From: Cytobacillus gottheilii
GTDB lineage: Bacteria; Bacillota; Bacilli; Bacillales; Cytobacillaceae
Assembly (NCBI RefSeq): GCF_001636345.1
Contig: NZ_KV440945.1
Location: 830,976-894,975, forward strand
Reading direction: 5' to 3'
DNA: 64,000 nucleotides
The first letter of the stretch is position 1, and each line of letters begins with the position of its first letter. Under the pieces are notes generated by a model. It was not told the origin of the DNA, made no database searches, and worked only from the letters and a program-made list of their open reading frames with translations. This document shows positions 21,199 to 30,847 of this stretch, one piece after another. Both the position numbers and the translations under genes were made by a program.

Positions 21199-21690
21199 AT
21201 GCGGCCCGGTCATAAAGGTCAGGTGAAAGTAGTGCAAAGAGTCACCAATTGTGTATTGTTAAAAGAGAATAAAGTGTTGCTTCTTCAAAAACCGAGACGC
21301 GGCTGGTGGGTTGCGCCTGGCGGAAAAATGGAGCCGGGAGAATCGGTTAGAGATTCTTGCATTAGAGAATTTCGGGAGGAAACAGGTATTTACTTGCGCA
21401 ATCCGAATATAAAAGGCATTTTCACTTTTATTATGAAGGATGGCGATAAGGTGCTGTCTGAATGGATGATGTTCACCTTTATGGCGCAGGAATCTGATGG
21501 ACTTAATGTGGATGAGTCTGAGGAAGGAAAGCTTTCATGGCATAAGCTTGAGGAGATAAAAGATTTGCCGATGGCAGCTGGTGATTATCACATTTTGGAC
21601 TACATGATTCATGGAAATGGTATGATTTACGGCACATTTACGTATACACCAGATTTTGAACTGATCAGTTATAGGCTCGATCCTAGTTAA
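21199..21690 (+). CDS. yvcI: Nudix hydrolase YvcI
   Basis: A Nudix-fold phosphohydrolase. The Nudix box is complete: GGKMEPGESVRDSCIREFREETGI, about residues 41-64 of the longest form, i.e. GX5EX7REUXEEXGU. The nucleotide substrate is unknown. The start is uncertain: ATG 21199 lacks a ribosome-binding site, while GTG 21232 follows AGGTGA by 5 bp and gives 152 residues. It is the first gene of the yvcI-yvcJ-yvcK-whiA-crh operon. Confidence 0.9.
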   Translation: MRPGHKGQVKVVQRVTNCVLLKENKVLLLQKPRRGWWVAPGGKMEPGESVRDSCIREFREETGIYLRNPNIKGIFTFIMKDGDKVLSEWMMFTFMAQESDGLNVDESEEGKLSWHKLEEIKDLPMAAGDYHILDYMIHGNGMIYGTFTYTPDFELISYRLDPS

Positions 21691-21727
21691 TGTTCTATAA
21701 AAATCGAAGCAGTTTCGGGGGGAAATA

Positions 21728-22624
21728 ATGATGAGTACGGGTTCAATAAATGAAACACAAATGGTTATTATTACAGGTATGTCTGGAGCAGGAAAAACAG
21801 TAGCAATTCAAAGCTTCGAAGATCTCGGGTTTTTCTGTGTTGATAACTTGCCCCCAACTCTTCTGCCAAAATTTCTTGAACTGATGAAGGAATCCGGGAA
21901 TAAGATGAATAAGGTTGCGCTGGTAATGGACCTTCGCGGCCGTGAGTTTTTTGATCACCTTTTTAAAGCGTTAGACGAGCTGGCTGAAAAATCATGGGTC
22001 ACACCCAAGATTCTTTTTTTAGACGCTGATGATTCGACGCTCGTAAGCAGGTATAAGGAAACGAGAAGGTCTCACCCATTGGCGCCATCAGGGCTGCCTC
22101 TTGAAGGCATTAAGCTTGAGCGCGAGCTGCTTGAAGAACTGAAGGGAAGAGCACAGCTTATTTATAAAACCTCTTCTATGAAGCCAAGGGAACTTCGTGA
22201 AAAAATACTAATGGAATTTTCAGTGAATAAAAAAACCATTTTTACTGTCAATGTCATGTCTTTTGGCTTTAAATATGGCCTTCCAATCGATGCGGATCTT
22301 GTGTTTGATGTTCGCTTTTTGCCTAACCCGCACTATATCGACCATATGCGTCCTAAAACAGGGTTAGATGAAGAGGTTTCAAGCTATGTGCTTAAATGGA
22401 CTGAAACAACGAAATTTCTTGAAAAAGTGACTGAATTGCTGAGTTTTATGCTTCCTCATTATAAAAGAGAAGGAAAATCACAGCTTGTCATTGCCATTGG
22501 CTGTACAGGCGGCCAGCACCGTTCTGTTGCGCTTGCTGAATATTTGGGGCACTTCTTTCAAGAGGATTATCATACGAAAATTACGCATCGTGACATTGAG
22601 AGGAGAAAGGAAAAGACAAAATGA
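21728..22624 (+). CDS. yvcJ: RNase adapter RapZ-type nucleotide-binding protein YvcJ
   Basis: A 298-residue P-loop protein with GMSGAGKT near residue 18 and the RapZ/YvcJ C-terminal signature [17 protein letters not shown]. RapZ proteins control small-RNA decay in E. coli; in Bacillus YvcJ hydrolyses nucleotides and influences competence. It starts at ATGATG behind GGGGGGAAATA and ends in a 4-bp overlap with yvcK, the conserved arrangement. Confidence 0.95.
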   Translation: MMSTGSINETQMVIITGMSGAGKTVAIQSFEDLGFFCVDNLPPTLLPKFLELMKESGNKMNKVALVMDLRGREFFDHLFKALDELAEKSWVTPKILFLDADDSTLVSRYKETRRSHPLAPSGLPLEGIKLERELLEELKGRAQLIYKTSSMKPRELREKILMEFSVNKKTIFTVNVMSFGFKYGLPIDADLVFDVRFLPNPHYIDHMRPKTGLDEEVSSYVLKWTETTKFLEKVTELLSFMLPHYKREGKSQLVIAIGCTGGQHRSVALAEYLGHFFQEDYHTKITHRDIERRKEKTK

Positions 22625-23598
22625 ACAGACAGCCGAGGATTGTCATCATTGGCGGCGGCACAGGACTGCCAGTCCTCTTAAGAGGATTGAAAAAGTATCC
22701 TGTTGATATTACAGCCATTGTAACCGTAGCTGATGATGGCGGCAGTTCAGGCAGGCTTAGAGATGATTTAAATATTCCGCCTCCTGGTGATATTCGCAAT
22801 GTGTTAGCGGCGCTTTCTGATGTTGAACCGCTGATTGAAGAAATGTTTCAGCACCGATTTTCAACGAGCAATGAACTTGCAGGTCATTCATTAGGGAATT
22901 TAATATTGGCTGCCATGACATCGATTACAGGAAATTTTGTTCATGCCATACAAGAGATGAGTAAAGTTTTAAATGTACGAGGCAAAGTGCTTCCGGCGGC
23001 CAATCAGAGTGTAGTTTTGAAAGCGGAGATGGAGGACGGCACGATTGTGACAGGTGAGTCCAAAATTCCGTACTCTGGAAAAAAGATTAAGCGGGTTTTT
23101 CTTGAACCTAAGCAAATCCAGCCTTTGCCTGAATCGGTTCATGCTATAAGACAGGCAGATATGATTATTATTGGTCCAGGCAGTTTATATACAAGCATCC
23201 TGCCTAATCTGCTTGTGCCGAAGCTTGGCAATGAGGTGCGCCGTTCACGAGCAAAAAAAGTTTATATATGCAACTTAATGACTCAGGCTGGTGAAACTCA
23301 TAATTACACGGCAAGTGATCATGTTAAAGCCATATATGATCATATGAATGCAGCATTTATGAATACCATTCTCGTTAACAAGGAGAATATACCGGCACAC
23401 GTGCAGGAAAAATATATTGAAGAAATGGCGAAGCCTGTTTTTTACGATGTAGATCGGCTTCATGAGTTGGGACTTGAGGTAATACCAGGTGAGATCGTCA
23501 GCTATGAAGGCGGAATCATCCGCCATGATACACAGGAAGTGGCAGATATTCTTTATCATTTGCTTTTAGCTGAAACCAAAAAGCGTTTTGAAGCGTAG
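22621..23598 (+). CDS. yvcK: YvcK/MgfK carbon-metabolism and morphology factor
   Basis: A 325-residue member of the CofD-like family with the N-terminal nucleotide-binding loop [16 protein letters not shown] and the [12 protein letters not shown] motif. The B. subtilis protein binds UDP-GlcNAc, is needed for growth on gluconeogenic carbon sources and affects cell-wall synthesis. It overlaps yvcJ by 4 bp. Confidence 0.95.
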   Translation: MNRQPRIVIIGGGTGLPVLLRGLKKYPVDITAIVTVADDGGSSGRLRDDLNIPPPGDIRNVLAALSDVEPLIEEMFQHRFSTSNELAGHSLGNLILAAMTSITGNFVHAIQEMSKVLNVRGKVLPAANQSVVLKAEMEDGTIVTGESKIPYSGKKIKRVFLEPKQIQPLPESVHAIRQADMIIIGPGSLYTSILPNLLVPKLGNEVRRSRAKKVYICNLMTQAGETHNYTASDHVKAIYDHMNAAFMNTILVNKENIPAHVQEKYIEEMAKPVFYDVDRLHELGLEVIPGEIVSYEGGIIRHDTQEVADILYHLLLAETKKRFEA

Positions 23599-23654
23599 TA
23601 TATACAGTGCCAATGTTTATATCTAGAACATTGTGCCAGGTAGGGGGTGAAGGA

Positions 23655-24605
23655 ATGTCTTTCGCTTCAGAAACAAAAAAAGAACTTACCAATATTGAAA
23701 CAAAGGGCTGCTGCAGTATATCTGAACTCTCTGCCTTAATCCGGATGAATGGTTCCTTATCCTTTTCCAATCGTAAATTGGTTGTTGACATACAGACGGA
23801 AAATGCAGCGATTGCCAGAAGAATCTATACGCTAATTAAAAAGAATTATAGTGTTCAGGTAGAGCTGCTTGTTCGTAAAAAAATGAGATTAAAGAAAAAC
23901 AATGTCTATATTGTCCGTCTTGCTGAAGGGGCAAGTACAATTCTTGATGATTTAAAAATCCTAAGTGAAGGCTTTGTTTTTACACATGATATCGCCCAGG
24001 AGCTTGTAAAAAAGAAATGCTGTAAGCGTTCTTATCTTCGCGGAGCTTTTCTTGCCGGCGGTTCTGTCAATAATCCGGAAACATCGTCGTATCACCTTGA
24101 AATTGCTTCTTTATATAAGGAACACAATGATGCATTATGCGAGCTTATGAACACATTTGGCTTAAACAGCAAAACACTGGAACGAAAAAAAGGGTTTATA
24201 ACGTATTTAAAAGAAGCAGAAAAAATAACCGAATTCTTAAATATTATTGGCGCTCATGCTGCTTTGCTGCGGTTTGAGGATATCAGGATTGTCCGTGATA
24301 TGCGAAACTCGGTTAACCGTCTTGTAAATTGTGAAACTGCGAACTTGAACAAAACGATTGGTGCAGCACTGCGCCAAGTCGAAAACATAAAATATATTGA
24401 ACAAACGGTAGGGCTGCAAATTCTTCCAGATAAATTACGGGAAATTGCAGAACTGCGTGTAGCTTATCAGGATGTAACTTTAAAAGAGCTTGGGGAAATG
24501 GTGTCTGGTGGAAATATCAGCAAATCAGGCATTAATCACCGACTTCGTAAAATTGATGAAATTGCAGAAAAGCTAAAAGCGGGTGATATTACAATCCCCC
24601 AGTAG
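23655..24605 (+). CDS. whiA: WhiA
   Basis: WhiA has a LAGLIDADG homing-endonuclease-like N-terminal domain without nuclease activity and a C-terminal helix-turn-helix. It affects cell division and, in actinomycetes, sporulation genes. The 316 residues match B. subtilis (316). [11 protein letters not shown] at the start and [20 protein letters not shown] in the HTH region are typical. ATG 23655 follows GGGGGTGAAGGA; the longer frame upstream has no site. Confidence 0.96.
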   Translation: MSFASETKKELTNIETKGCCSISELSALIRMNGSLSFSNRKLVVDIQTENAAIARRIYTLIKKNYSVQVELLVRKKMRLKKNNVYIVRLAEGASTILDDLKILSEGFVFTHDIAQELVKKKCCKRSYLRGAFLAGGSVNNPETSSYHLEIASLYKEHNDALCELMNTFGLNSKTLERKKGFITYLKEAEKITEFLNIIGAHAALLRFEDIRIVRDMRNSVNRLVNCETANLNKTIGAALRQVENIKYIEQTVGLQILPDKLREIAELRVAYQDVTLKELGEMVSGGNISKSGINHRLRKIDEIAEKLKAGDITIPQ

Positions 24606-24629
24606 CGAGCAATAGGAGGATTGATTTTT

Positions 24630-24887
24630 ATGGTGGAGAAACAGGTTGAGGTAAAATTAAAAACAGGCTTACAGGCACGGCCAGCGGCATTATTCGTTCA
24701 AGAAGCAAATCGTTTTTCATCTGATATTTTCTTAGAACGAGATGGAAAAAAGGTAAACGCGAAAAGTATAATGGGCTTAATGAGCCTGGCTGTCAGCACG
24801 GGTGCCACAATCACATTAATGGCAAGCGGCAGTGATGAACAAGAAGCGCTAGAACAATTGGCTAAATACATTCAACAAGAACAATAG
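24630..24887 (+). CDS. crh: Catabolite repression HPr-like protein Crh
   Basis: Crh is an HPr paralogue that, phosphorylated on Ser46 by HprK, helps CcpA bind cre sites. The protein has 85 residues. Position 15 is glutamine (KTGLQARPAAL) instead of the PTS histidine, and Ser46 is present in NAKSIMGLMSL; both identify Crh rather than HPr. ATG 24630 is placed 10 bp after AGGAGG. It is the last gene of the yvcI operon; its kinase HprK and a putative target site (cre at treP) are in the same window. Confidence 0.97.
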   Translation: MVEKQVEVKLKTGLQARPAALFVQEANRFSSDIFLERDGKKVNAKSIMGLMSLAVSTGATITLMASGSDEQEALEQLAKYIQQEQ

Positions 24888-24893
24888 AAAGAA

Positions 24894-24925
24894 AGGGCAC
24901 ATTTTTAGGAATGTGTCCTTTTTTC
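24894..24925 (+). terminator. Terminator after crh
   Basis: AGGGCACATT and AATGTGTCCT form a 10-bp stem with a 6-base loop, followed by TTTTTTC. Confidence 0.9.
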
Positions 24926-25041
24926 TTGGGGAGCTATGCGAACTAGAAGCTGAGGAGTAGTCTCAGTACAACTGCCAAGTTATGAATTTAATTTCAGGAA
25001 CAAAAAAAGCGAGGCACATGTTAGTGCCTCACTCTGAACCA

Positions 25042-25638
25042 TTATTTTGCTTCGTTTGGATTGCGGGAAATGATTTTGTCGATTAAGCCGTACTCTAATG
25101 CTCTTTCAGCTGTCATAAAGTTATCGCGATCTGTATCCTTTGCAATCACTTCAAGCGGCTGACCAGTGCGCTCAGCAAGAATCGTATTTAATTTTTCGCG
25201 AAGGAAAAGAATACGTTTTGCAGCAATTTCAATTTCAGTTGCCTGCCCTTGAGCACCGCCAAGTGGCTGGTGAATCATCACTTCACTGTTTGGAAGTGCG
25301 AAGCGTTTTCCTTTTTCACCGGCAGCTAGAAGGAATGCCCCCATAGAAGCAGCCATACCTGTGCAGATTGTAGAAACGCTAGGCTTGATGTATTGCATTG
25401 TATCGTAAATCGCCATACCAGCCGTGATGCTTCCGCCTGGAGAGTTGATGTATAATGTAATATCTTTCTCAGGATTTTCAGCCTCTAAAAATAGCAATTG
25501 AGCTACAATTGAGTTGGCAACATTATCATCAATTGCACTGCCAAGCATAATAATACGGTCTTTTAAAAGGCGGGAGTAAATATCATAAGCACGTTCCCCG
25601 CGGTTTGTTTGTTCGATAACTGTAGGGATTAAATTCAT
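25042..25638 (-). CDS. clpP: ATP-dependent Clp protease proteolytic subunit
   Basis: ClpP is the serine peptidase barrel that works with ClpC, ClpX or ClpE. The protein has 198 residues (197 in B. subtilis). The catalytic Ser is in [11 protein letters not shown] and the His in [13 protein letters not shown]; the Asp is further on in the TDRDNFM region. The start [10 protein letters not shown] follows AAAGGAGGAATTAGA. A CtsR box covers its promoter. Confidence 0.98.
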   Translation of the reverse strand: MNLIPTVIEQTNRGERAYDIYSRLLKDRIIMLGSAIDDNVANSIVAQLLFLEAENPEKDITLYINSPGGSITAGMAIYDTMQYIKPSVSTICTGMAASMGAFLLAAGEKGKRFALPNSEVMIHQPLGGAQGQATEIEIAAKRILFLREKLNTILAERTGQPLEVIAKDTDRDNFMTAERALEYGLIDKIISRNPNEAK

Positions 25639-25714
25639 TCTAATTCCTCCTTTAAAATTAAGGGATAGTGCAGACTTCATTCTGTAAGACATACACCATT
25701 TTTATGTAGTTTTA

Positions 25715-25743
25715 TCATACACTAATGGTCAATAAAGGTCAAA
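25715..25743 (-). promoter_or_regulatory. clpP promoter overlapped by a CtsR operator
   Basis: On the plus strand GGTCAAT-AAA-GGTCAAA (25727-25743) is the tandem-heptad CtsR box with its usual 3-bp gap. On the minus strand TTGACC, 17 bp, TATGAT forms a sigmaA promoter whose -35 lies inside this box. CtsR would repress clpP until heat or protein stress. Confidence 0.88.
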
Positions 25744-25934
25744 AGAATCGCACCTTTAGGAAAGCGAAATCGTTCGACAGATTTTGATTGACCTATTTCT
25801 AAATACTTTTTGTGAACATTCCACTTTATATTTTACCCAACCTGCATATTTTTAACACCTTGTGGGAAAATAAAAAATTGCTTGCCTGCTTTCAGAGGAG
25901 TAAAGCAGAAAATGGAACGAACCTTCTAAACAAG

Positions 25935-25968
25935 AAAAGGCCATTGCTTCAATCAGCAATGGCCTTTT
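25935..25968 (-). terminator. Terminator of the tRNA gene
   Basis: A perfect 14-bp inverted repeat (AAAAGGCCATTGCT and its complement) with a 6-base loop lies 6 bp downstream of the tRNA 3' end; the stem ends supply the U-tract. Confidence 0.9.
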
Positions 25969-25973
25969 CATAC

Positions 25974-26044
25974 ACCCTCGGAGGGAATCGAACCCCCATC
26001 TCAAGAACCGGAATCTTACGTGCTATCCGTTGCACCACGAGGGC
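25974..26044 (-). tRNA. tRNA-Arg (anticodon CCG)
   Basis: The minus strand folds as a 71-nt tRNA. The acceptor stem is GCCCTCG/CGAGGGT with a G-U end, followed by a D-arm around AACGGATAG. The anticodon stem is TAAGA/TCTTG with loop TTCCGGT, so the anticodon is CCG, and the T-arm is GGGGGTTCGATTCCCTC. The 3' CCA is not encoded. It reads CGG arginine codons. Confidence 0.93.
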
Positions 26045-26181
26045 AGAATATCAAGTGCTGTAAACGCTCCAATTCCTTAAGCGTTACGAATACTAATTAT
26101 AGGATAATATGAACAACAATGCAACAATCTTTTAACTTGTCTACGAGTTTGCTGGAATTGAGCCGAAAGAAAATGGCAGGA

Positions 26182-26220
26182 AGCAAAAATGCCGGCCCAT
26201 CATTCAATGATGGATCGGCA
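26182..26220 (-). terminator. Terminator overlapping the end of the small Cys-rich gene
   Basis: TGCCGATCCATCAT and ATGATGGGCCGGCA form a long stem with a 3-base loop. On the minus strand it is followed by ATTTTTGC. It contains the stop codon of the 61-residue gene. Confidence 0.75.
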
Positions 26221-26385
26221 TGCTCGACAGGTGATAACTTCATTCTTTCTGAACTGAATCTTCTTGAAATCGTTCTTGGTGAAAGTCGTAAAGACATTGT
26301 ACTTGTGTCCGCATAAGCATGTGTGCTGGTCCTTGACGACGTGTCTAGTTTCTTTGTCTTTGCTGAGTACTGTTGGAAAAATCAT
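26200..26385 (-). CDS. 61-residue cysteine-rich (zinc-ribbon-like) protein under a c-di-GMP riboswitch
   Basis: The protein is MIFPTVLSKDKETRHVVKDQ followed by a cysteine-containing half: TCLCGHKY near residue 23 and ITCRACR near residue 53, which could bind a zinc ion. Translation is well supported by AAGAAGGGTGA a few bases before ATG 26385. No signal peptide or membrane segment is present. The gene lies about 55 bp downstream of a c-di-GMP-I aptamer on the same strand, and a terminator overlaps its end, so riboswitch, gene and terminator form one unit. I do not recognise the family, and its role in c-di-GMP signalling is only inferred from the riboswitch. Confidence 0.65.
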   Translation of the reverse strand: MIFPTVLSKDKETRHVVKDQHTCLCGHKYNVFTTFTKNDFKKIQFRKNEVITCRACRSIIE

Positions 26386-26440
26386 TGTTCACCCTTCTTA
26401 AAGTTGTATTAGGCAAATTAAAAAGGAATGATCGACTTAT

Positions 26441-26528
26441 ATGCAACCCGGCTGCCATGGCATGTGTACAAGCACATACTTTAGGCCCGTGGCTTTGCGT
26501 CTTTTACTTTCGTAAAATTTGCCCAATG
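26441..26528 (-). promoter_or_regulatory. Cyclic di-GMP-I (GEMM-I) riboswitch
   Basis: Read on the minus strand: GGGCAAA, a hairpin TTTTAC-GAAA-GTAAAA with a GNRA tetraloop, the diagnostic GACGCAAAGCC, then ACGGGCCTAAA. A variable hairpin GTATGTG...CACATGC is next, then the tetraloop-receptor strand CCATGGCAG, and the closing CCGGGTTGC. Order and conserved bases match the GEMM-I aptamer. An extended -10-like TGGTATTAT lies just upstream. I cannot see a clear expression platform in the 55 bp before the gene. Confidence 0.92.
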
Positions 26529-26709
26529 GAATAATACCATAAAATGAAAGATATATCATTGTAAAATTTTGATTTGTAACAAAATAGAAATAAAGGCATC
26601 TATTTCAGATTTAGAATTAAACCGTTTTCATGTGCTTTTCCGCTGACAGAATTTCTCCATACAATAATCATTCATATTACGGTAAAATAGGAATGAAGGG
26701 GGAAGCAGA

Positions 26710-28041
26710 ATGGATTTAAAAGCAGGTTTATGGCAGCAGCAAACCTTGAAGTTAGCAATGACTCAGGAGCTAAAGCAGTCTATTGAGCTATTGCAGTTTA
26801 ACTCCCAGGAGCTCACTGCCTTTCTGGAAGAAAAGGCTCTGGAAAATCCCCTGATGGAGCTAAACTCAAACTTTGTGAAAACAATGGATCCCCGTGCACA
26901 GCGAATTAAAAAATCAAAGCTTAAACAAAATCAAGATAAAGAGAATTGGATTGAACAGCTTGCTGTAAGTGTTCAGCAATTGGATGATTATCTGATTCAG
27001 CAGCTTCCGGCCGATCTGACAGAACCGGAGAAAAAAATCATTCTTCATTTTATATATAGCCTTGATGAAAACGGTTACTTATATAATATCGATTTGCGGC
27101 AGGTCGCACAGCTTTATGGAGCTGATGAAGAAACTGTGGAAGAGCAGCTCGACGTCCTGCAGCATTTAGAACCAGCAGGGATTGGTGCGCGCAGTTTGCA
27201 GGAATGTTTATTATTGCAGCTGGAGCGTCTTGTGCCAGCCAACGAAAGGGCTGAAGAAATTATCCGCCAGCACTTTCAGTTGTTTGCGGATAAAAAGTGG
27301 AAACCGTTAGCGAGGGAAATCAGAGCAGATGTAAAAGAAATTCAAGCAGTCTATGATCTGGTGCAAACGTTAAATCCGAAACCGGGAGCAAGCTTTGCCT
27401 CCGAAAAGCCAGCATATATCATACCTGATGTCATCGTGTATACAGAACAAAACGGCCTTCATATCCAGCTTTATGATGAAAGCGTACCTAGTATTTCCTA
27501 TAATGAAGGATATGCAAAGAAACTTCACAGTGCAGGTGATCAGCAGGTGGAACGTTACCTGCAGAACCGGCAGCAGGATTACCAATGGATTAAACGCTCA
27601 ATTGAACAAAGGAAAGAAACAATTTTAAAAGTTACAAAAAAGATCGCAGAGCGCCAGCCGCAATTTTTTCAAAAGGGACCAGCATTTATAAAGCCAATGA
27701 CGATGAAGGAAATTGCGGATGAACTTGAAATCCATGAATCAACCGTGAGCAGGGCGGTTAGAGGGAAATATATGCAGACTCCGTTTGGAACATATGAACT
27801 GCGTACCTTTTTTGTCAGTATGATTAAGACGGCAGGCAATGCTGATGCGTCATCTGAAGAGGCAAAAGCGGCGATTCACAAGCTTATCTCCTCAGAAAAT
27901 AAACAAAAACCACTTTCAGATCAGGAGATTGCCAATTTGCTGAAAACAGAGTCTGGCTTTGTCATTTCACGAAGGACAGCAGCTAAATATCGAGAACAGC
28001 TTGGGATTCCTTCCTCTTCTAAACGAAAAAGATATGATTGA
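26710..28041 (+). CDS. rpoN: RNA polymerase sigma-54 factor (SigL)
   Basis: Sigma-54 directs transcription from -24/-12 promoters together with enhancer-binding activators; in B. subtilis SigL serves levanase, arginine and branched-chain amino acid use. The 443 residues contain the glutamine-rich region I (KLAMTQELKQSIELLQFNSQEL), the core-binding region, the HTH (MTMKEIADELEIHESTVSRAV), and the C-terminal RpoN box SRRTAAKYREQLGI. Start ATG 26710 follows GGGGGAAGCAGA. Confidence 0.97.
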   Translation: MDLKAGLWQQQTLKLAMTQELKQSIELLQFNSQELTAFLEEKALENPLMELNSNFVKTMDPRAQRIKKSKLKQNQDKENWIEQLAVSVQQLDDYLIQQLPADLTEPEKKIILHFIYSLDENGYLYNIDLRQVAQLYGADEETVEEQLDVLQHLEPAGIGARSLQECLLLQLERLVPANERAEEIIRQHFQLFADKKWKPLAREIRADVKEIQAVYDLVQTLNPKPGASFASEKPAYIIPDVIVYTEQNGLHIQLYDESVPSISYNEGYAKKLHSAGDQQVERYLQNRQQDYQWIKRSIEQRKETILKVTKKIAERQPQFFQKGPAFIKPMTMKEIADELEIHESTVSRAVRGKYMQTPFGTYELRTFFVSMIKTAGNADASSEEAKAAIHKLISSENKQKPLSDQEIANLLKTESGFVISRRTAAKYREQLGIPSSSKRKRYD

Positions 28042-28054
28042 AAGGAGGCTATCC

Positions 28055-28294
28055 ATGAATAAGACGTTAACCTTATATACTCGAAATAAATGTCCACTAT
28101 GCGATAAAGCGAAACAAATCATTATGGAATTAAAAGAAGAATTCAACTTTCAATATATTGAATATGATATTGATGATCGTGATGAGCTGACCGAACGATA
28201 CGGCCTAATGATTCCAGTTGTCCATGTCGATGGAGAAGAGATTCAGTATGGCCAAGTGGATCGTTTTACAGTAGAGGAAGCTCTAGTTAAATAG
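28055..28294 (+). CDS. Glutaredoxin-family thiol protein
   Basis: A 79-residue thioredoxin-fold protein with the redox motif CPLC near residue 13 (YTRNKCPLCDKAK) and the cis-proline region MIPVVHVDGEEI. It is of the small glutaredoxin-like type. ATG 28055 follows AAAGGAGG. It lies 13 bp after rpoN and is probably co-transcribed. Confidence 0.9.
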   Translation: MNKTLTLYTRNKCPLCDKAKQIIMELKEEFNFQYIEYDIDDRDELTERYGLMIPVVHVDGEEIQYGQVDRFTVEEALVK

Positions 28295-28375
28295 GCAGAA
28301 GCTGCAGCTGCTACAACAAAAATAGCCACTGAATTTATTTCTAAAAAAATAGGCTTGAAAATAAGACAATATTAG

Positions 28376-28477
28376 TTGCATTCAAGAATCATTCTTGCTA
28401 AAATTCAAATTATAGCAAGCGTGATTTTTTTTTTCAGTCGGTGGGACATAATATGTCTATGCGGGACTAAAATTGAC
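28376..28477 (+). promoter_or_regulatory. cggR control region with CggR operator
   Basis: TGGGAC-N6-TGTC-N4-CGGGAC-N6-TGAC (28442-28477) reproduces the tandem CggR operator. A possible sigmaA promoter upstream has TTGCAT (28376-28381), 17 bp, TAAAAT (28399-28404), so CggR would block elongation. A terminator-like stem CTTGCTA...TAGCAAG followed by a T-run (28394-28436) overlaps this promoter and may end the rpoN unit. The promoter choice is therefore less certain than the operator. Confidence 0.75.
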
Positions 28478-28504
28478 CAACAGGTGATTGTAAGGAGCTG
28501 CGAG

Positions 28505-29527
28505 ATGTACTCACTAATTGATATCCAGAAAAAATTATTGCCAGATTTGCTTGCTGTTATGCAGAAACGCTACCACATTCTTGAGTACATAAACCAAATG
28601 CAGCCTGTGGGCAGAAGGAGCTTGGCAGTGAGTCTTGGGCTTACTGAACGAGTACTTCGCAGTGAAGTAGATTTTCTGAAAACACAGGACTTGATTACCG
28701 TTGCCAGCTTAGGAATGAGCGTTACGGAAGATGGTCGAAAATTACTTGTCGAACTTCGCAGCATAATGAGAGAAATTTCGGGTATAGTGAAAATGGAACA
28801 GCAGCTGGCCGATAAATTGGGCATTCAAAGAGCCATTATCGTTTCCGGAAACGCGGACGAGGCTCCTTGGGTTAAAAATGAACTCGGCAGAGCAACGGCA
28901 CAATGGATGAAATCCTCCTTGCATGGAGAGAATATCATCGGTGTGACTGGTGGAACAACCATGTCAACTGTGGCAAAAATGCTGACGCCAACGAAACCTG
29001 ATCAGGATTGGCTGTTTGTACCTGCCAGAGGCGGTATTGGGGAGGATGTCAAAAATCAGGCGAATACGATTTGTTCACAAATGGCAGAAAATACAGATTC
29101 AAAACATCGAGTCTTGTACGCGCCAGACGAAGTGAGCAAGGAAATGTATGAGTCTATGATTAAGGATCCAAACTTTACTGAAGTTCTTCATTTGATTAAG
29201 TCTGCATGCATGGTTCTCCACGGAATTGGAGATGCTATTACAATGGCGGAACGCCGTAAAACCAGCAGTGAGAATGTGGAAAAGCTTATTGCAGCAAATG
29301 CAGTGGGCGAAGCGTTTGGTTATTATTTTAATGAAGCCGGTGAGATCGTTCATAAAATTCAAACGGTCGGCCTGCAGCTCGCAGACTTGACTGCTATTCA
29401 GCATGTCCTAGCTGTTGCCGGTGGAGGCTCAAAGGCAAAAGCCATTGCTGCTTATATGAAAAGAGCTCCGAAATCCACTATTTTGATCACGGATGAAGGT
29501 GCAGCAAATCAGTTGTTAAAAGGGTAA
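28505..29527 (+). CDS. cggR: Central glycolytic genes regulator
   Basis: CggR represses the glycolytic gapA operon and is released by fructose 1,6-bisphosphate. The 340 residues equal the B. subtilis length. An N-terminal winged helix (RRSLAVSLGLTERVLRSEVDFL) precedes a SorC/DeoR-like sugar-binding domain (GVTGGTTMSTVA, VPARGGIG, GIGDA). ATG 28505 is chosen because of AAGGAG. Its own operator lies immediately upstream, so it is autoregulated together with gapA. Confidence 0.96.
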   Translation: MYSLIDIQKKLLPDLLAVMQKRYHILEYINQMQPVGRRSLAVSLGLTERVLRSEVDFLKTQDLITVASLGMSVTEDGRKLLVELRSIMREISGIVKMEQQLADKLGIQRAIIVSGNADEAPWVKNELGRATAQWMKSSLHGENIIGVTGGTTMSTVAKMLTPTKPDQDWLFVPARGGIGEDVKNQANTICSQMAENTDSKHRVLYAPDEVSKEMYESMIKDPNFTEVLHLIKSACMVLHGIGDAITMAERRKTSSENVEKLIAANAVGEAFGYYFNEAGEIVHKIQTVGLQLADLTAIQHVLAVAGGGSKAKAIAAYMKRAPKSTILITDEGAANQLLKG

Positions 29528-29548
29528 AACCTTTAAATAAAAAAATGA

Positions 29549-30580
<1,032 letters not shown>

Positions 30581-30656
30581 TTTTACCGATATTAACGCTA
30601 ATTTAACCTCATCATAATGGATATAACATATGTGAATGTCTATAATGATAAATGGG

Positions 30657-30700
30657 AACGGGGGAGCAGGGAACATATCCCTCTCCCCCGTTGTCTTTTC
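30657..30700 (+). terminator. Terminator between gapA and pgk
   Basis: AACGGGGGAG and CTCCCCCGTT form a 10-bp GC-rich stem with an inner AGGGA/TCCCT pairing, followed by GTCTTTTC. Some read-through into pgk is usual in this operon. Confidence 0.88.
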
Positions 30701-30847
30701 ATGGGCATATGGCTTATGAAAAGCAGTTAGCGCAAACTGCGTCCCAGGCATGCTTTTTTAGGCTTGCCAGTGTACGAGTTTCTTATTGGCAAAGCAAATA
30801 TTATATTTAGAAGATCAGCAAATCTTCTAATAGGAGGTTCTTTTGCT

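Noticed and set aside
25812..26063. 83-codon frame near the tRNA
   Set aside because: It runs through the tRNA-Arg gene and its terminator; its last third is translated tRNA.
26097..26316. Two 65-66 codon frames overlapping the small cysteine-rich gene
   Set aside because: They are antisense or out of frame and include the terminator hairpin; only the minus-strand 26200-26385 frame has a good ribosome-binding site and an upstream riboswitch.
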